Under the pieces are notes generated by a model. It made no database searches and was not told the DNA's origin. It saw only the letters and a program-made list of their open reading frames with translations. Made by a program: the position numbers and the translations under genes. DNA of 7,338 nucleotides, taken from positions 1-7,338 of the forward strand of contig CAZUAH010000665.1 of assembly GCA_964617665.1 (NCBI GenBank), in the 5' to 3' direction. Origin of the DNA: JADHUC01 sp964617665 (GTDB lineage Bacteria > Planctomycetota > Planctomycetia > Pirellulales > Pirellulaceae). This document shows, piece after piece, positions 1-5,388 of the stretch (the first letter of the stretch is position 1; every line of letters begins with the position of its first letter).

Positions 1-51
1 CAAACGGTACTTGAAGCTCGTCGAACCAAGATTGGCAACCAGGATCTTCAT
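1..51 (-). CDS. ackA: Acetate/propionate kinase, N-terminal fragment
   Basis: Only the first 17 codons lie in the window; the rest continues beyond base 1. They read MKILVANLGSTSFKYRL, which matches the N-terminal beta strand and phosphate-binding segment of acetate kinases (typical form MKVLVLNxGSSSxKY). The family transfers phosphate between acyl-phosphate and ADP, giving the free acid and ATP in the cytoplasm. In PVM-type microcompartment loci an AckA homologue is expected to use the acyl-phosphate made by PduL, and pduL is four genes upstream in the same operon here. An in-frame ATG also exists six bases upstream (57-55), but the GGAG at 64-61 is 9 bases from the ATG at 51 and only 3 from the other, so 51 is chosen. 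Identification rests on a short but characteristic N-terminus. Nothing can be said about the catalytic residues. Confidence 0.82.
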   Translation of the reverse strand, partial: MKILVANLGSTSFKYRL

Positions 52-60
52 GATCATTCA

Positions 61-64
61 CTCC
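61..64 (-). promoter_or_regulatory. Ribosome binding site of ackA (decides start)
   Basis: GGAG on the minus strand, 9 bases before the ATG at 51 and 3 bases before the in-frame ATG at 57. The spacing favours 51, which also gives the usual acetate kinase N-terminus. Confidence 0.6.
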
Positions 65-138
65 ATTTGCGGACTTTCCGTACTCTCAAGCTTCCCAGCT
101 TTTTCCATTGGAGCCACCCGAGGTTGAACATTGTGTCA

Positions 139-408
139 CTACGACAGGAACGCAGCGACAAGACCGTCGGCCGGACGAGGAATTATGTGGCTGCTCATCA
201 ATTCACCCGACTGACTGGCTGCGTTGGCGCCGGCTTCAACGGCTGCGCGGACGCTACCCACGTCGCCTTTGACGACCGTGGTCACTAGACCACCGCCGAT
301 GCCGACTCGTTTGACGATCTCGACATTAGCCGCTTTGGCCATCGCATCGGTCGCTTCGACCAGCCCGAGCAGGCCTCTCGTTTCTACTAGACCAATTGCA
401 CTTTGCAT
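139..408 (-). CDS. BMC-H microcompartment shell protein (second copy, GGG pore)
   Basis: An 89-residue single-domain BMC-H protein, the usual length. Members form flat hexamers that tile the facets of the shell. Family signatures are the opening AIGLVETRG, LVEATDAMAKAANV with the edge lysine K24, KGDVGSVRAAVEAG, and the C-terminal IIPRP. The pore loop is G38-G39-G40 where PduA-type proteins and the paralogue upstream have GSG, so the central pore lacks the serine. The edge motif is PRPA (A80) rather than PRPH. The ORF is open to 444, but the ATG at 408 is chosen because the family begins there and AAGGA lies 10 bases upstream at 423-419. It follows the other BMC-H gene by 42 bases and precedes ackA by 87 bases. 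The two paralogues align without gaps through the core, so they arose by duplication and presumably form different or mixed hexamers. Confidence 0.95.
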   Translation of the reverse strand: MQSAIGLVETRGLLGLVEATDAMAKAANVEIVKRVGIGGGLVTTVVKGDVGSVRAAVEAGANAASQSGELMSSHIIPRPADGLVAAFLS

Positions 409-450
409 CGTTCCGTAATCCTTGTTGATACCAGGTTTGTGCACTACACG

Positions 451-756
451 TTACTTTGACGAGCCGGTTCGCTTCAGCGGCGGCGGCAACACAATGCCCA
501 AGTCCTCGTGCGGACGAGGGATGACTTGCACGCTAACCACTTCGCCAACTCGACTGGCAGCATTGGCGCCCGCGTCGGTCGCGGCTTTGACGGCCGCTAC
601 GTCGCCGGTCACGAATGCCGACACCATCCCGCTACCCACCTTGTCCCAACCGTGGAACTGAACGTCGGCAGCTTTCAGCATTGCGTCGGTGGCTTCGACC
701 AAACACACAAATCCTTTGGTCTCGATCATGCCCAACGCTTCTAGAGCCTTAGCCAT
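451..756 (-). CDS. BMC-H microcompartment shell protein (first copy, GSG pore)
   Basis: A 101-residue BMC-H shell protein. The core domain spans about residues 6-88 (ALGMIETKG, LVEATDAMLKAADV with edge lysine K28, GDVAAVKAATDAGANAA, VIPRPHEDL). The pore loop is KVGSG with G41-S42-G43, the canonical PduA-like polar pore, and the inter-hexamer PRPH motif (80-83) is complete. A short proline-rich tail (PPPLKR and after) extends past the core. The ORF is open to 846, but those extra 30 residues are not BMC-like; the ATG at 756 has GGAGAG at 770-765, 8 bases upstream, so it is the start. The gene lies 70 bases after pduL, with a hairpin in the gap, and 42 bases before the second BMC-H gene. It is probably a major facet protein; which substrate passes the pore cannot be read from the sequence. 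Confidence 0.96.
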   Translation of the reverse strand: MAKALEALGMIETKGFVCLVEATDAMLKAADVQFHGWDKVGSGMVSAFVTGDVAAVKAATDAGANAASRVGEVVSVQVIPRPHEDLGIVLPPPLKRTGSSK

Positions 757-799
757 GTTGCTATCTCTCCAGACAAAAAATGAAACGGAAACACTCAAC

Positions 800-820
800 G
801 GGTCAGGTCCTCCCCGACCC
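800..820 (-). promoter_or_regulatory. Intercistronic hairpin between pduL and the first BMC-H gene
   Basis: GGGTC (800-804) and GACCC (816-820) pair perfectly. After one mismatch two more G-C pairs close a 5-base loop, giving 7 pairs in all. In the transcript it starts 6 bases after the pduL stop codon. No U-run follows directly (the nearest T-rich stretch on the minus strand is around 780-775), so it is not a convincing terminator. It could be a partial terminator or an RNA-stability element that adjusts enzyme versus shell protein amounts. The structure is seen; the role is inference. Confidence 0.4.
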
Positions 821-826
821 AAACGA

Positions 827-1537
827 CTACCCTTTCCCGCACGCACAAGGCTCCTGCTTGAACAGTTCGACCTTCGTCGCCTTGTCCAAGTTGCAGGCGT
901 TGCCTTCGTCCGTGTCGAGGTGTACCTCTAGTTTAATTCCTTCCTCCGCTCGTACCTTCAGTTCTCCCAGAACCATCGAGCACTGCGGCGATTCGACCCG
1001 CAGGTCCATGAAATCGCCCGTTTCGACACCGTAGTATTCGGCGTCGCGAGGGCTCATGTGCACGTGCCGTGCAGCACGCATGACCCCTTCTTTCATTTCA
1101 ACCACGCCCTTCGGCCCAACCAATACGCAACCCGGCGATCCAGCGATGTCACCGCTGTGCCGCACCGGCAACTCGAGTCCCAGCGAAATGGAATCCGTGT
1201 ATGCCAATTCCACCTGACTCTTCGATCGCGTGGGGCCAAGGATCCGAACCGTCGGTAGCATCCGGCGACGCGGCCCTACGACCATCACCGTCTCCTCGGC
1301 CGCGTAGAAGCCGTCCTGATACAGCGGCTTCATGGGCGTGAGTTTGTGACCCGGGCCGAACAGCTTCTCCACGTCCGCGTCGGTCAGGTGTACGTGCCTT
1401 GCCGAAATACTGATGACCAAGTTCGGTTCATACTCTTGCGGATCACCACTCGCCGTGTCGCTGCCTGCCTGCTGCAACACAATGTCGCGAACGATTCGTT
1501 CGACGACGCTACGATCAATCGTTGTAGCCACTGTCAT
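827..1537 (-). CDS. pduL: PduL-type phosphate acyltransferase with encapsulation peptide
   Basis: A 236-residue PduL-family protein. The family exchanges CoA for phosphate on acyl-CoA inside microcompartments, regenerating CoA and giving acyl-phosphate; it is a di-metal (zinc) enzyme unrelated to Pta. Two PduL repeats are visible: SARHVHL (H48, H50) and AARHVHM (H158, H160), with H206 in VHLDTDEGNA and E110 in SQVEL. These match the conserved metal ligands of the family. R126 and H127 sit in the conserved RHSGDIAGSPG segment. Residues 8-23 (DRSVVERIVRDIVLQQ) form an amphipathic helix joined by a polar linker, the usual encapsulation peptide that docks cargo to the shell. The extreme C-terminus is Cys-rich (CACGKG, C231 and C233), outside the catalytic core. 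It starts 16 bases after the regulator stop, so the two are surely cotranscribed. A GGGA lies about 10 bases before the ATG. Confidence 0.96.
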   Translation of the reverse strand: MTVATTIDRSVVERIVRDIVLQQAGSDTASGDPQEYEPNLVISISARHVHLTDADVEKLFGPGHKLTPMKPLYQDGFYAAEETVMVVGPRRRMLPTVRILGPTRSKSQVELAYTDSISLGLELPVRHSGDIAGSPGCVLVGPKGVVEMKEGVMRAARHVHMSPRDAEYYGVETGDFMDLRVESPQCSMVLGELKVRAEEGIKLEVHLDTDEGNACNLDKATKVELFKQEPCACGKG

Positions 1538-1553
1538 GTTTGACTGATCCCAA

Positions 1554-2348
1554 CTAAGTCTCGTCTTTGTTGTCTTCCGACCCGGCCACGATCACTCGCA
1601 CACCGGATTCGGTCAGTTTCGTCTTCCATTCGTTGTCGATCTCGTCATCCGTTACCAGAACGTCGATTTCCCCCAACTCGCACAGGCGTGCGAGGCTGGT
1701 CCGGCCGAACTTGGTGCTGTCGGCAACAACGACTACTTCGTCCGCCGTTTTCATCATCGCCCGCTCGGTTTCGACCAACAGCAGGTTGCTGTTGTAGTAC
1801 CAACGGTCGTTGACTCCTGCGACACTCAGTATCGCTCGTCGCACATTCAGTTCAGCCAGCATTTCGTTGGCATAAGGCCCCAGCGAAACGCCAGTCCGGC
1901 TATGTACGTACCCGCCGATCAATACCAGATCGACGTTGTCGTAGGCGCTGATCAGCGTGGCAACCGGCAGCGAGTTGGTGACCACTTGCAAGGGCCTGTC
2001 GACCAGCACCTGGGCCAACTCGTACGTGGTGCTACCGCCATCCAGCAGTATCGTGTCGCCGTCTTCCACCAGCTTTCCCGCCGCGGCCGCAATCTGTCGC
2101 TTCCTGTCCCACTGGACCGATTGGCGATGGTCAAAATGCGGTAGTTTTGGCGATGGGCCGGTATAGCACACACCTCCATGCGTACGCCTAGCGACACCAG
2201 TTTCCTCTAAATAGTCTAGGTCACGCCTAACGGTTGACTCGGAAACTTCCAGCTCATTTGCCAAATCGGGCAATGCCGCAAACCCGTGCTGTCGCACAAG
2301 TTCCGAAAGCCGCGTGCGTCGCTGGTCGGCAATAATCTGCGAAGGCAT
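1554..2348 (-). CDS. DeoR/GlpR-family transcriptional regulator of the microcompartment operon
   Basis: A 264-residue regulator of normal family length. Residues 5-57 are the DeoR winged helix-turn-helix (RRTRLSELVRQHGFAALPDLA, then recognition helix SESTVRRDLDYLEE and the THGGV wing end). Residues 75-235 are the DeoR C-terminal sensor, with DGGSTT (103-108), TNSLPVA (124-130), LIGG and ADSTKFG (209-215), the set that binds phosphorylated sugars in relatives. The ORF is open to 2420, but the first 24 residues are not DeoR-like, and the ATG at 2348 has GGGGG at 2360-2356, 7 bases upstream. It is first in the operon, 16 bases before pduL, so it probably represses its own operon and is relieved by a sugar phosphate such as fuculose- or rhamnulose-phosphate. 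The inducer is inference; the family assignment is firm. Confidence 0.95.
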   Translation of the reverse strand: MPSQIIADQRRTRLSELVRQHGFAALPDLANELEVSESTVRRDLDYLEETGVARRTHGGVCYTGPSPKLPHFDHRQSVQWDRKRQIAAAAGKLVEDGDTILLDGGSTTYELAQVLVDRPLQVVTNSLPVATLISAYDNVDLVLIGGYVHSRTGVSLGPYANEMLAELNVRRAILSVAGVNDRWYYNSNLLLVETERAMMKTADEVVVVADSTKFGRTSLARLCELGEIDVLVTDDEIDNEWKTKLTESGVRVIVAGSEDNKDET

Positions 2349-2409
2349 GCGATTTCCCCCGTTTTCGCGTACCCGTAGTGAAACCAGCTCAATTATGCGC
2401 ACACTACCG

Positions 2410-2429
2410 ACAGAACACAATTGTTCAGT
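2410..2429. promoter_or_regulatory. Candidate operator dyad for the DeoR-type regulator
   Basis: The arms ACAGAACA and TGTTCAGT flank a 4-base centre (CAAT); 7 of 8 positions are complementary, and the inner GAACA/TGTTC pair is perfect. It lies 61 bases before the regulator's start codon, in the AT-rich part of the region, where an autoregulatory operator would be expected. Dyad and position are seen in the sequence; binding by this regulator is inferred. Confidence 0.4.
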
Positions 2430-2530
2430 GCCGAAAATCTATCAAAACATGGCATATTTATGAAACATTAACATCAATACGCGTCAACTCGACAGTTCTT
2501 AATTGCCAGTCGCCAAGGATTTATGAATCG

Positions 2531-2559
2531 GAATCGGGCGTACTTCGTCCGCCCAATTC
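2531..2559. promoter_or_regulatory. Long imperfect dyad in the divergent region
   Basis: Thirteen-base arms around the centre TTC pair at 11 positions: GAAT, GGGCG and AC on the left with GT, CGCCC and ATTC on the right, with single mismatches at 2535/2555 and 2541/2549. No T-run follows on either strand, so it is not a terminator. It could be an operator or a hairpin in the 5' leader of the beta-helix gene. Confidence 0.35.
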
Positions 2560-2592
2560 GTTGCCGCCCTGAATTCGCTGGCCCCCACGTCA

Positions 2593-2617
2593 CTGCCTAG
2601 CGGATTCGAATAGGCAG
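2593..2617. promoter_or_regulatory. Inverted repeat upstream of the beta-helix gene
   Basis: CTGCCTA (2593-2599) and TAGGCAG (2611-2617) are perfect complements with an 11-base loop containing TTCGAA. A second short repeat, CAGCT/AGCTG (2615-2627, 3-base loop), overlaps its right arm by three bases, so in RNA the two stems would compete. Function is unknown; chance is possible for arms this short. Confidence 0.3.
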
Positions 2618-2701
2618 CTAAGAGCTGGAGAATGAGTGAGCGATCCGTCTGATTGGCTAGCCGTTGTTTTCCCGATACCGTAATGGCCGTTCGGTGGAAA
2701 T

Positions 2702-2707
2702 GGAGGG
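2702..2707 (+). promoter_or_regulatory. Ribosome binding site of the beta-helix gene (decides start)
   Basis: GGAGGG, 8 bases before the ATG at 2716. The frame is open further back (TTG at 2653, ATG at 2683), but this strong site and the signal peptide beginning at 2716 fix the start there. Confidence 0.75.
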
Positions 2708-2715
2708 ATACAACA

Positions 2716-4140
2716 ATGCATCGAGTGTCGAGACTTGCGCCGCTGTCTCTGCTGTTGGTCGGCTTGGTCGCCTTTGCCCTCAGTCAGACCGTACGAACCG
2801 ATACGGATGTGCCGGTACCGTCAACGGCCGATTCGGGTGTGCGGGCATTTGGTGCGATTGGCGACGGCAAGGCCGATGATACGACGGCGATCCAGAAGGC
2901 CGTAGACTCGGGCATCGGCTGTGTGCGTTTACCCAAGGGTGTCTACCGCATCACCAAGCCGATCGTGATCGAGTTGGATCGCGTGGGCTACACCTCATTC
3001 ACAGGAGACGGGGTGGCACGCATCGAAATGACCGGCCCCGGCCCTGCACTAAAGTTCGTGGGTACGCATTTCCGATCAGCCGACCCGAAGGGCTTCACGC
3101 CGGAGGTCTGGGACCGCCAACGCATGCCGTGCACTGACGGCTTGGGGATCACGGGCGAACATCCTGATGCCATCGGCATCCAGGCCGTGGGAACGATGCA
3201 GTTGACCGTCAGCCGCACACACATCCGCGGCGTGCTGCACGGAATCCATCTGGTCGAGAACAACCGCAATGTGATTGTTGCGGATTGTCACATCTACGAG
3301 AACCGCGGTGTCGGCATCTATTACGACGATGTCAATCTGCACCAATCGAACATCTCGAACAGCCACATCAGCTACAACGCGGGCGGCGGCGTTGTAGCCC
3401 GGGCCGGCAACGTGCGAAATATCCACATCACGGGTTGCGATTTGGAGAGCAACATGAGCCCCGAAACGCCGCCGACCGCAAATGTGTTGATCGACTGCAC
3501 GAACAGCAAGTATGGGACGGGCGAGGTGGCCATCACCGGCTGCACGATCCAGCACAACAACCCGTCGCCCGACTCGGCCAATATCCGCATCATCGGTCGC
3601 AGCGAACCCAGCGGCAAGTTGGAACTGGTTCGCGAGGGCAACGTGACCATTACGGGCAATGTTCTGAGCGATGTTCAGGTGAACGTCCATTTGAAAGACT
3701 GCCGTGGCGTGGCGCTCACGGGCAACACGTTCTGGATGGGCTTCAAGCACAATTTGCTGATCGAAGACTGCTCGAACATCGTTGTTGGCCCGAACAACTT
3801 CGACCGCAATCCTCGCTACGCCTACGGCGTTTCGCTGGATGCCAACAACGGCCTAGTTGTCCGTAACAGCGAGGATTGCACTCTTACCGGCTTGCATATC
3901 ACCAACGTGTGGCGCGAACCGGCAGGATTGCTGATCGAGAAGTGTCGCAGATTCAACATAACGGACTGTACAATTCTGGACTGCGACAATGTTGGGCTGC
4001 TGCTGAAGGATGTGACCGACAGCCGCGTGACCGACTGCTTGATCCGAGATGATCGTCCAGACAGCAATTCTGTGCCACTGAAGGTCGTAGGCGGTAGCGG
4101 CAACACGATTCAGGACGATTTGCCCGCCTCCAAACCGTAA
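2716..4140 (+). CDS. Secreted right-handed beta-helix protein, pectate-lyase-3-like
   Basis: A 474-residue protein with a Sec signal peptide: basic MHRVSR, hydrophobic core LAPLSLLLVGLVAFAL, likely cleavage near residues 23-24. Residues 41-80 carry the N-terminal cap motif of pectate-lyase-3/GH28-like beta-helices (FGAIGDGKADDTTAIQKAVD, then RLPKGVYRIT). From about residue 150 to 460 there are repeated parallel beta-helix coils (for example NIHITGCDLESN, VAITGCTIQHNN, VTITGNVLSD, VALTGNTF, CTLTGLHITN, FNITDCTILD), with regular Asn/Cys ladders of the form xITxCxI. Such proteins usually bind or cleave polysaccharides outside the cell. No catalytic triad of a specific lyase or hydrolase family is obvious, so substrate and activity are open. 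It is divergent from the microcompartment operon and 30 bases ahead of the peptidase gene. A role in releasing deoxysugars for the compartment is inference from position. Confidence 0.88.
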   Translation: MHRVSRLAPLSLLLVGLVAFALSQTVRTDTDVPVPSTADSGVRAFGAIGDGKADDTTAIQKAVDSGIGCVRLPKGVYRITKPIVIELDRVGYTSFTGDGVARIEMTGPGPALKFVGTHFRSADPKGFTPEVWDRQRMPCTDGLGITGEHPDAIGIQAVGTMQLTVSRTHIRGVLHGIHLVENNRNVIVADCHIYENRGVGIYYDDVNLHQSNISNSHISYNAGGGVVARAGNVRNIHITGCDLESNMSPETPPTANVLIDCTNSKYGTGEVAITGCTIQHNNPSPDSANIRIIGRSEPSGKLELVREGNVTITGNVLSDVQVNVHLKDCRGVALTGNTFWMGFKHNLLIEDCSNIVVGPNNFDRNPRYAYGVSLDANNGLVVRNSEDCTLTGLHITNVWREPAGLLIEKCRRFNITDCTILDCDNVGLLLKDVTDSRVTDCLIRDDRPDSNSVPLKVVGGSGNTIQDDLPASKP

Positions 4141-4145
4141 GATGC

Positions 4146-4163
4146 ACCTCGCGCACCGGAGGT
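4146..4163 (+). promoter_or_regulatory. Hairpin covering the peptidase Shine-Dalgarno site
   Basis: ACCTC (4146-4150) is complementary to GAGGT (4159-4163), which contains most of the peptidase gene's GGAGG (4158-4162). The left arm begins 6 bases after the stop codon of the beta-helix gene, so a terminating ribosome would cover it and free the site. Five pairs with an 8-base loop is weak, so this is only a candidate for translational coupling. Confidence 0.3.
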
Positions 4164-4170
4164 TCTCACG

Positions 4171-5376
4171 ATGCCTCTAGACGTTGTAGAAACACTTTGC
4201 GACTTGGTTCGGCTGCCCAGCGTCAATCCCATGGGGCGCGATGTCACAGGGGGTGAGTTCTACGAACACCGCGTCACGGAGTATTTGCAGCGCGCGTTCG
4301 AGCAGCTTGGATTGCCTTGGCAACGGCAGACGATCGCTCCAAAAGAGGACAACATCCTGGCTCGCCTGGATGGCGACGTCCCGCCCGAGGAAGGCGGCAA
4401 GATCCTGATGTTCGAGGTGCATCAGGATACGGTGCCGGTGGACGGAATGACCATTCCGCCCTGGACTCCGGAGATCAGCAACGGTCGCCTGTACGGACGG
4501 GGATCGTGCGACGTGAAAGGCGGGATGGCTTGCATCCTTGCGGCATTGTCACGATTGGCCGAAGAACGCCTCGTCGGCTTGCCCACGGTCGTGATGGCAT
4601 GTTCGGTAAACGAAGAATACGGATTCACCGGCGCTTCGCAGATGCCGACGCTCTGGGAGAGTGGTGCGGACGGGTTGATCCCGCGAGCCCCGGACGCGGT
4701 CGTCGTGGCCGAGCCTACAGAGTTGGACGTGGTTGTGGCGCACAAAGGCGCGGTGCGATGGTGTTGCCACACGAGCGGTCGCGCTGCTCATAGTTCGCAG
4801 CCGGAGTCAGGCGACAATGCGATCTATCACATGGCCCGGGTCTTGACCGCTTTGGAGAAGTACGCTCGCGATGTGGTTCTCGAAATCGGCCATCACCCGC
4901 TTGTTGGCAATCCTACGCTGAGTGTCGGTATCATTACCGGCGGAATCAGCGTCAATACGGTGCCGGACCGCTGCACGATCGAGATTGACCGGCGTCTGCT
5001 GCCCGACGAGGACCCGATATCAGCCCTCGAACACGCCAAGGCATTCGTGGCCGACGAAGTGGGCGACTCGTTACCGGTCGAACACGGCGAACCGCAACTG
5101 GCGATGCGTGGTTTGAAGGACGATCTGAACGCGGCTTTAGCCGCTGGCTTGAGCGAAACTAGTCGCCAGCACGGTGGCTCCGGCCAGTGCATTGGTGTGC
5201 CCTACGGAACCGACGGACCGGCTTTCTATTCAGCCGGCATTCCCACCGTGGTATTCGGTCCCGGTTCGATCAAGCAAGCCCACACGGCTGACGAATGGGT
5301 CGCCATCGAGCAGTTGCACGCCGCTACCGAAATCCTGTACCAGTTCGCGTGCAAGTACGGTGACTTGCCGGATTGA
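4171..5376 (+). CDS. M20 family metallopeptidase/deacylase (ArgE/DapE/CPG2-like)
   Basis: A 401-residue cytoplasmic enzyme of full M20 length with no signal peptide. Two-metal centre residues are in place: H84 and D86 in FEVHQDTVPVDG, D114 in GRGSCDVKGGMA, catalytic E148 and metal ligand E149 in VNEEYGFTG, E181 in VVAEPTE, and H371 in KQAHTADEWV. The inserted dimerisation domain (about 190-305) holds AAHSSQP (H207) and NTVPDRCTIEIDRR. Members hydrolyse N-acyl amino acids or small peptides (acetylornithine, succinyl-diaminopimelate, acyl-amino acids, folyl-glutamate). The sequence does not settle which, and naming it ArgE or DapE would be over-reading. GGAGG sits 8 bases before the ATG. It is 30 bases downstream of the beta-helix gene, so probably in one transcript, and its 3' end faces the next gene only 12 bases away. 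Confidence 0.93.
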   Translation: MPLDVVETLCDLVRLPSVNPMGRDVTGGEFYEHRVTEYLQRAFEQLGLPWQRQTIAPKEDNILARLDGDVPPEEGGKILMFEVHQDTVPVDGMTIPPWTPEISNGRLYGRGSCDVKGGMACILAALSRLAEERLVGLPTVVMACSVNEEYGFTGASQMPTLWESGADGLIPRAPDAVVVAEPTELDVVVAHKGAVRWCCHTSGRAAHSSQPESGDNAIYHMARVLTALEKYARDVVLEIGHHPLVGNPTLSVGIITGGISVNTVPDRCTIEIDRRLLPDEDPISALEHAKAFVADEVGDSLPVEHGEPQLAMRGLKDDLNAALAAGLSETSRQHGGSGQCIGVPYGTDGPAFYSAGIPTVVFGPGSIKQAHTADEWVAIEQLHAATEILYQFACKYGDLPD

Positions 5377-5388
5377 TACCCGAGGGTC

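Larger units (their letters stand above)
2349..2715. other. Divergent intergenic control region, no gene seen
   Basis: This 367-base stretch separates the minus-strand regulator gene from the plus-strand beta-helix gene and must hold both promoters. Bases 2410-2480 are AT-rich compared with their surroundings and hold the operator candidate at 2410-2429 plus a direct repeat AAACAT at 2445-2450 and 2463-2468 (18 bases apart), with a further AACAT at 2470-2474. Bases 2531-2627 hold three inverted repeats listed separately or in the findings. I could not pick a convincing -35/-10 pair for either direction, which is not unusual in Planctomycetes. Short open frames here (for example 2378-2572 plus) have no protein-like character. 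Confidence 0.7.

Noticed and set aside
70..101. Two small stems (CGGA/TCCG at 70-80 and AAGCT/AGCTT at 88-101) in the gap before ackA, considered as a terminator
   Set aside because: Stems of 4 and 5 pairs without a T-run are too weak, and ackA clearly continues the operon.
409..444. Extension of the second BMC-H protein to an ATG at 444
   Set aside because: BMC-H proteins begin right at the sequence starting at 408, and AAGGA is suitably placed for it.
2349..2420. N-terminal extension of the DeoR regulator by 24 residues
   Set aside because: The extra residues are not part of the family, and the ATG at 2348 has a well-placed G-rich ribosome site.
2632..2652. Six-codon frame (MSERSV) as a leader peptide before the beta-helix gene
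   Set aside because: The GGAG is only one base from its ATG, too close to work, and the peptide carries no regulatory codon run.
3076..3750. Long minus-strand open frame (224 codons) inside the beta-helix gene
   Set aside because: It is antisense to a gene with clear domain signatures, and its product is a low-complexity run of Ala, Val, Asp and Arg. It reflects the codon bias of the plus-strand gene.
3285..3866. Plus-strand open frame (193 codons) overlapping the beta-helix gene in another frame
   Set aside because: The product is rich in Arg, Gln and His with no domain-like pattern, and it lies wholly inside the real gene.
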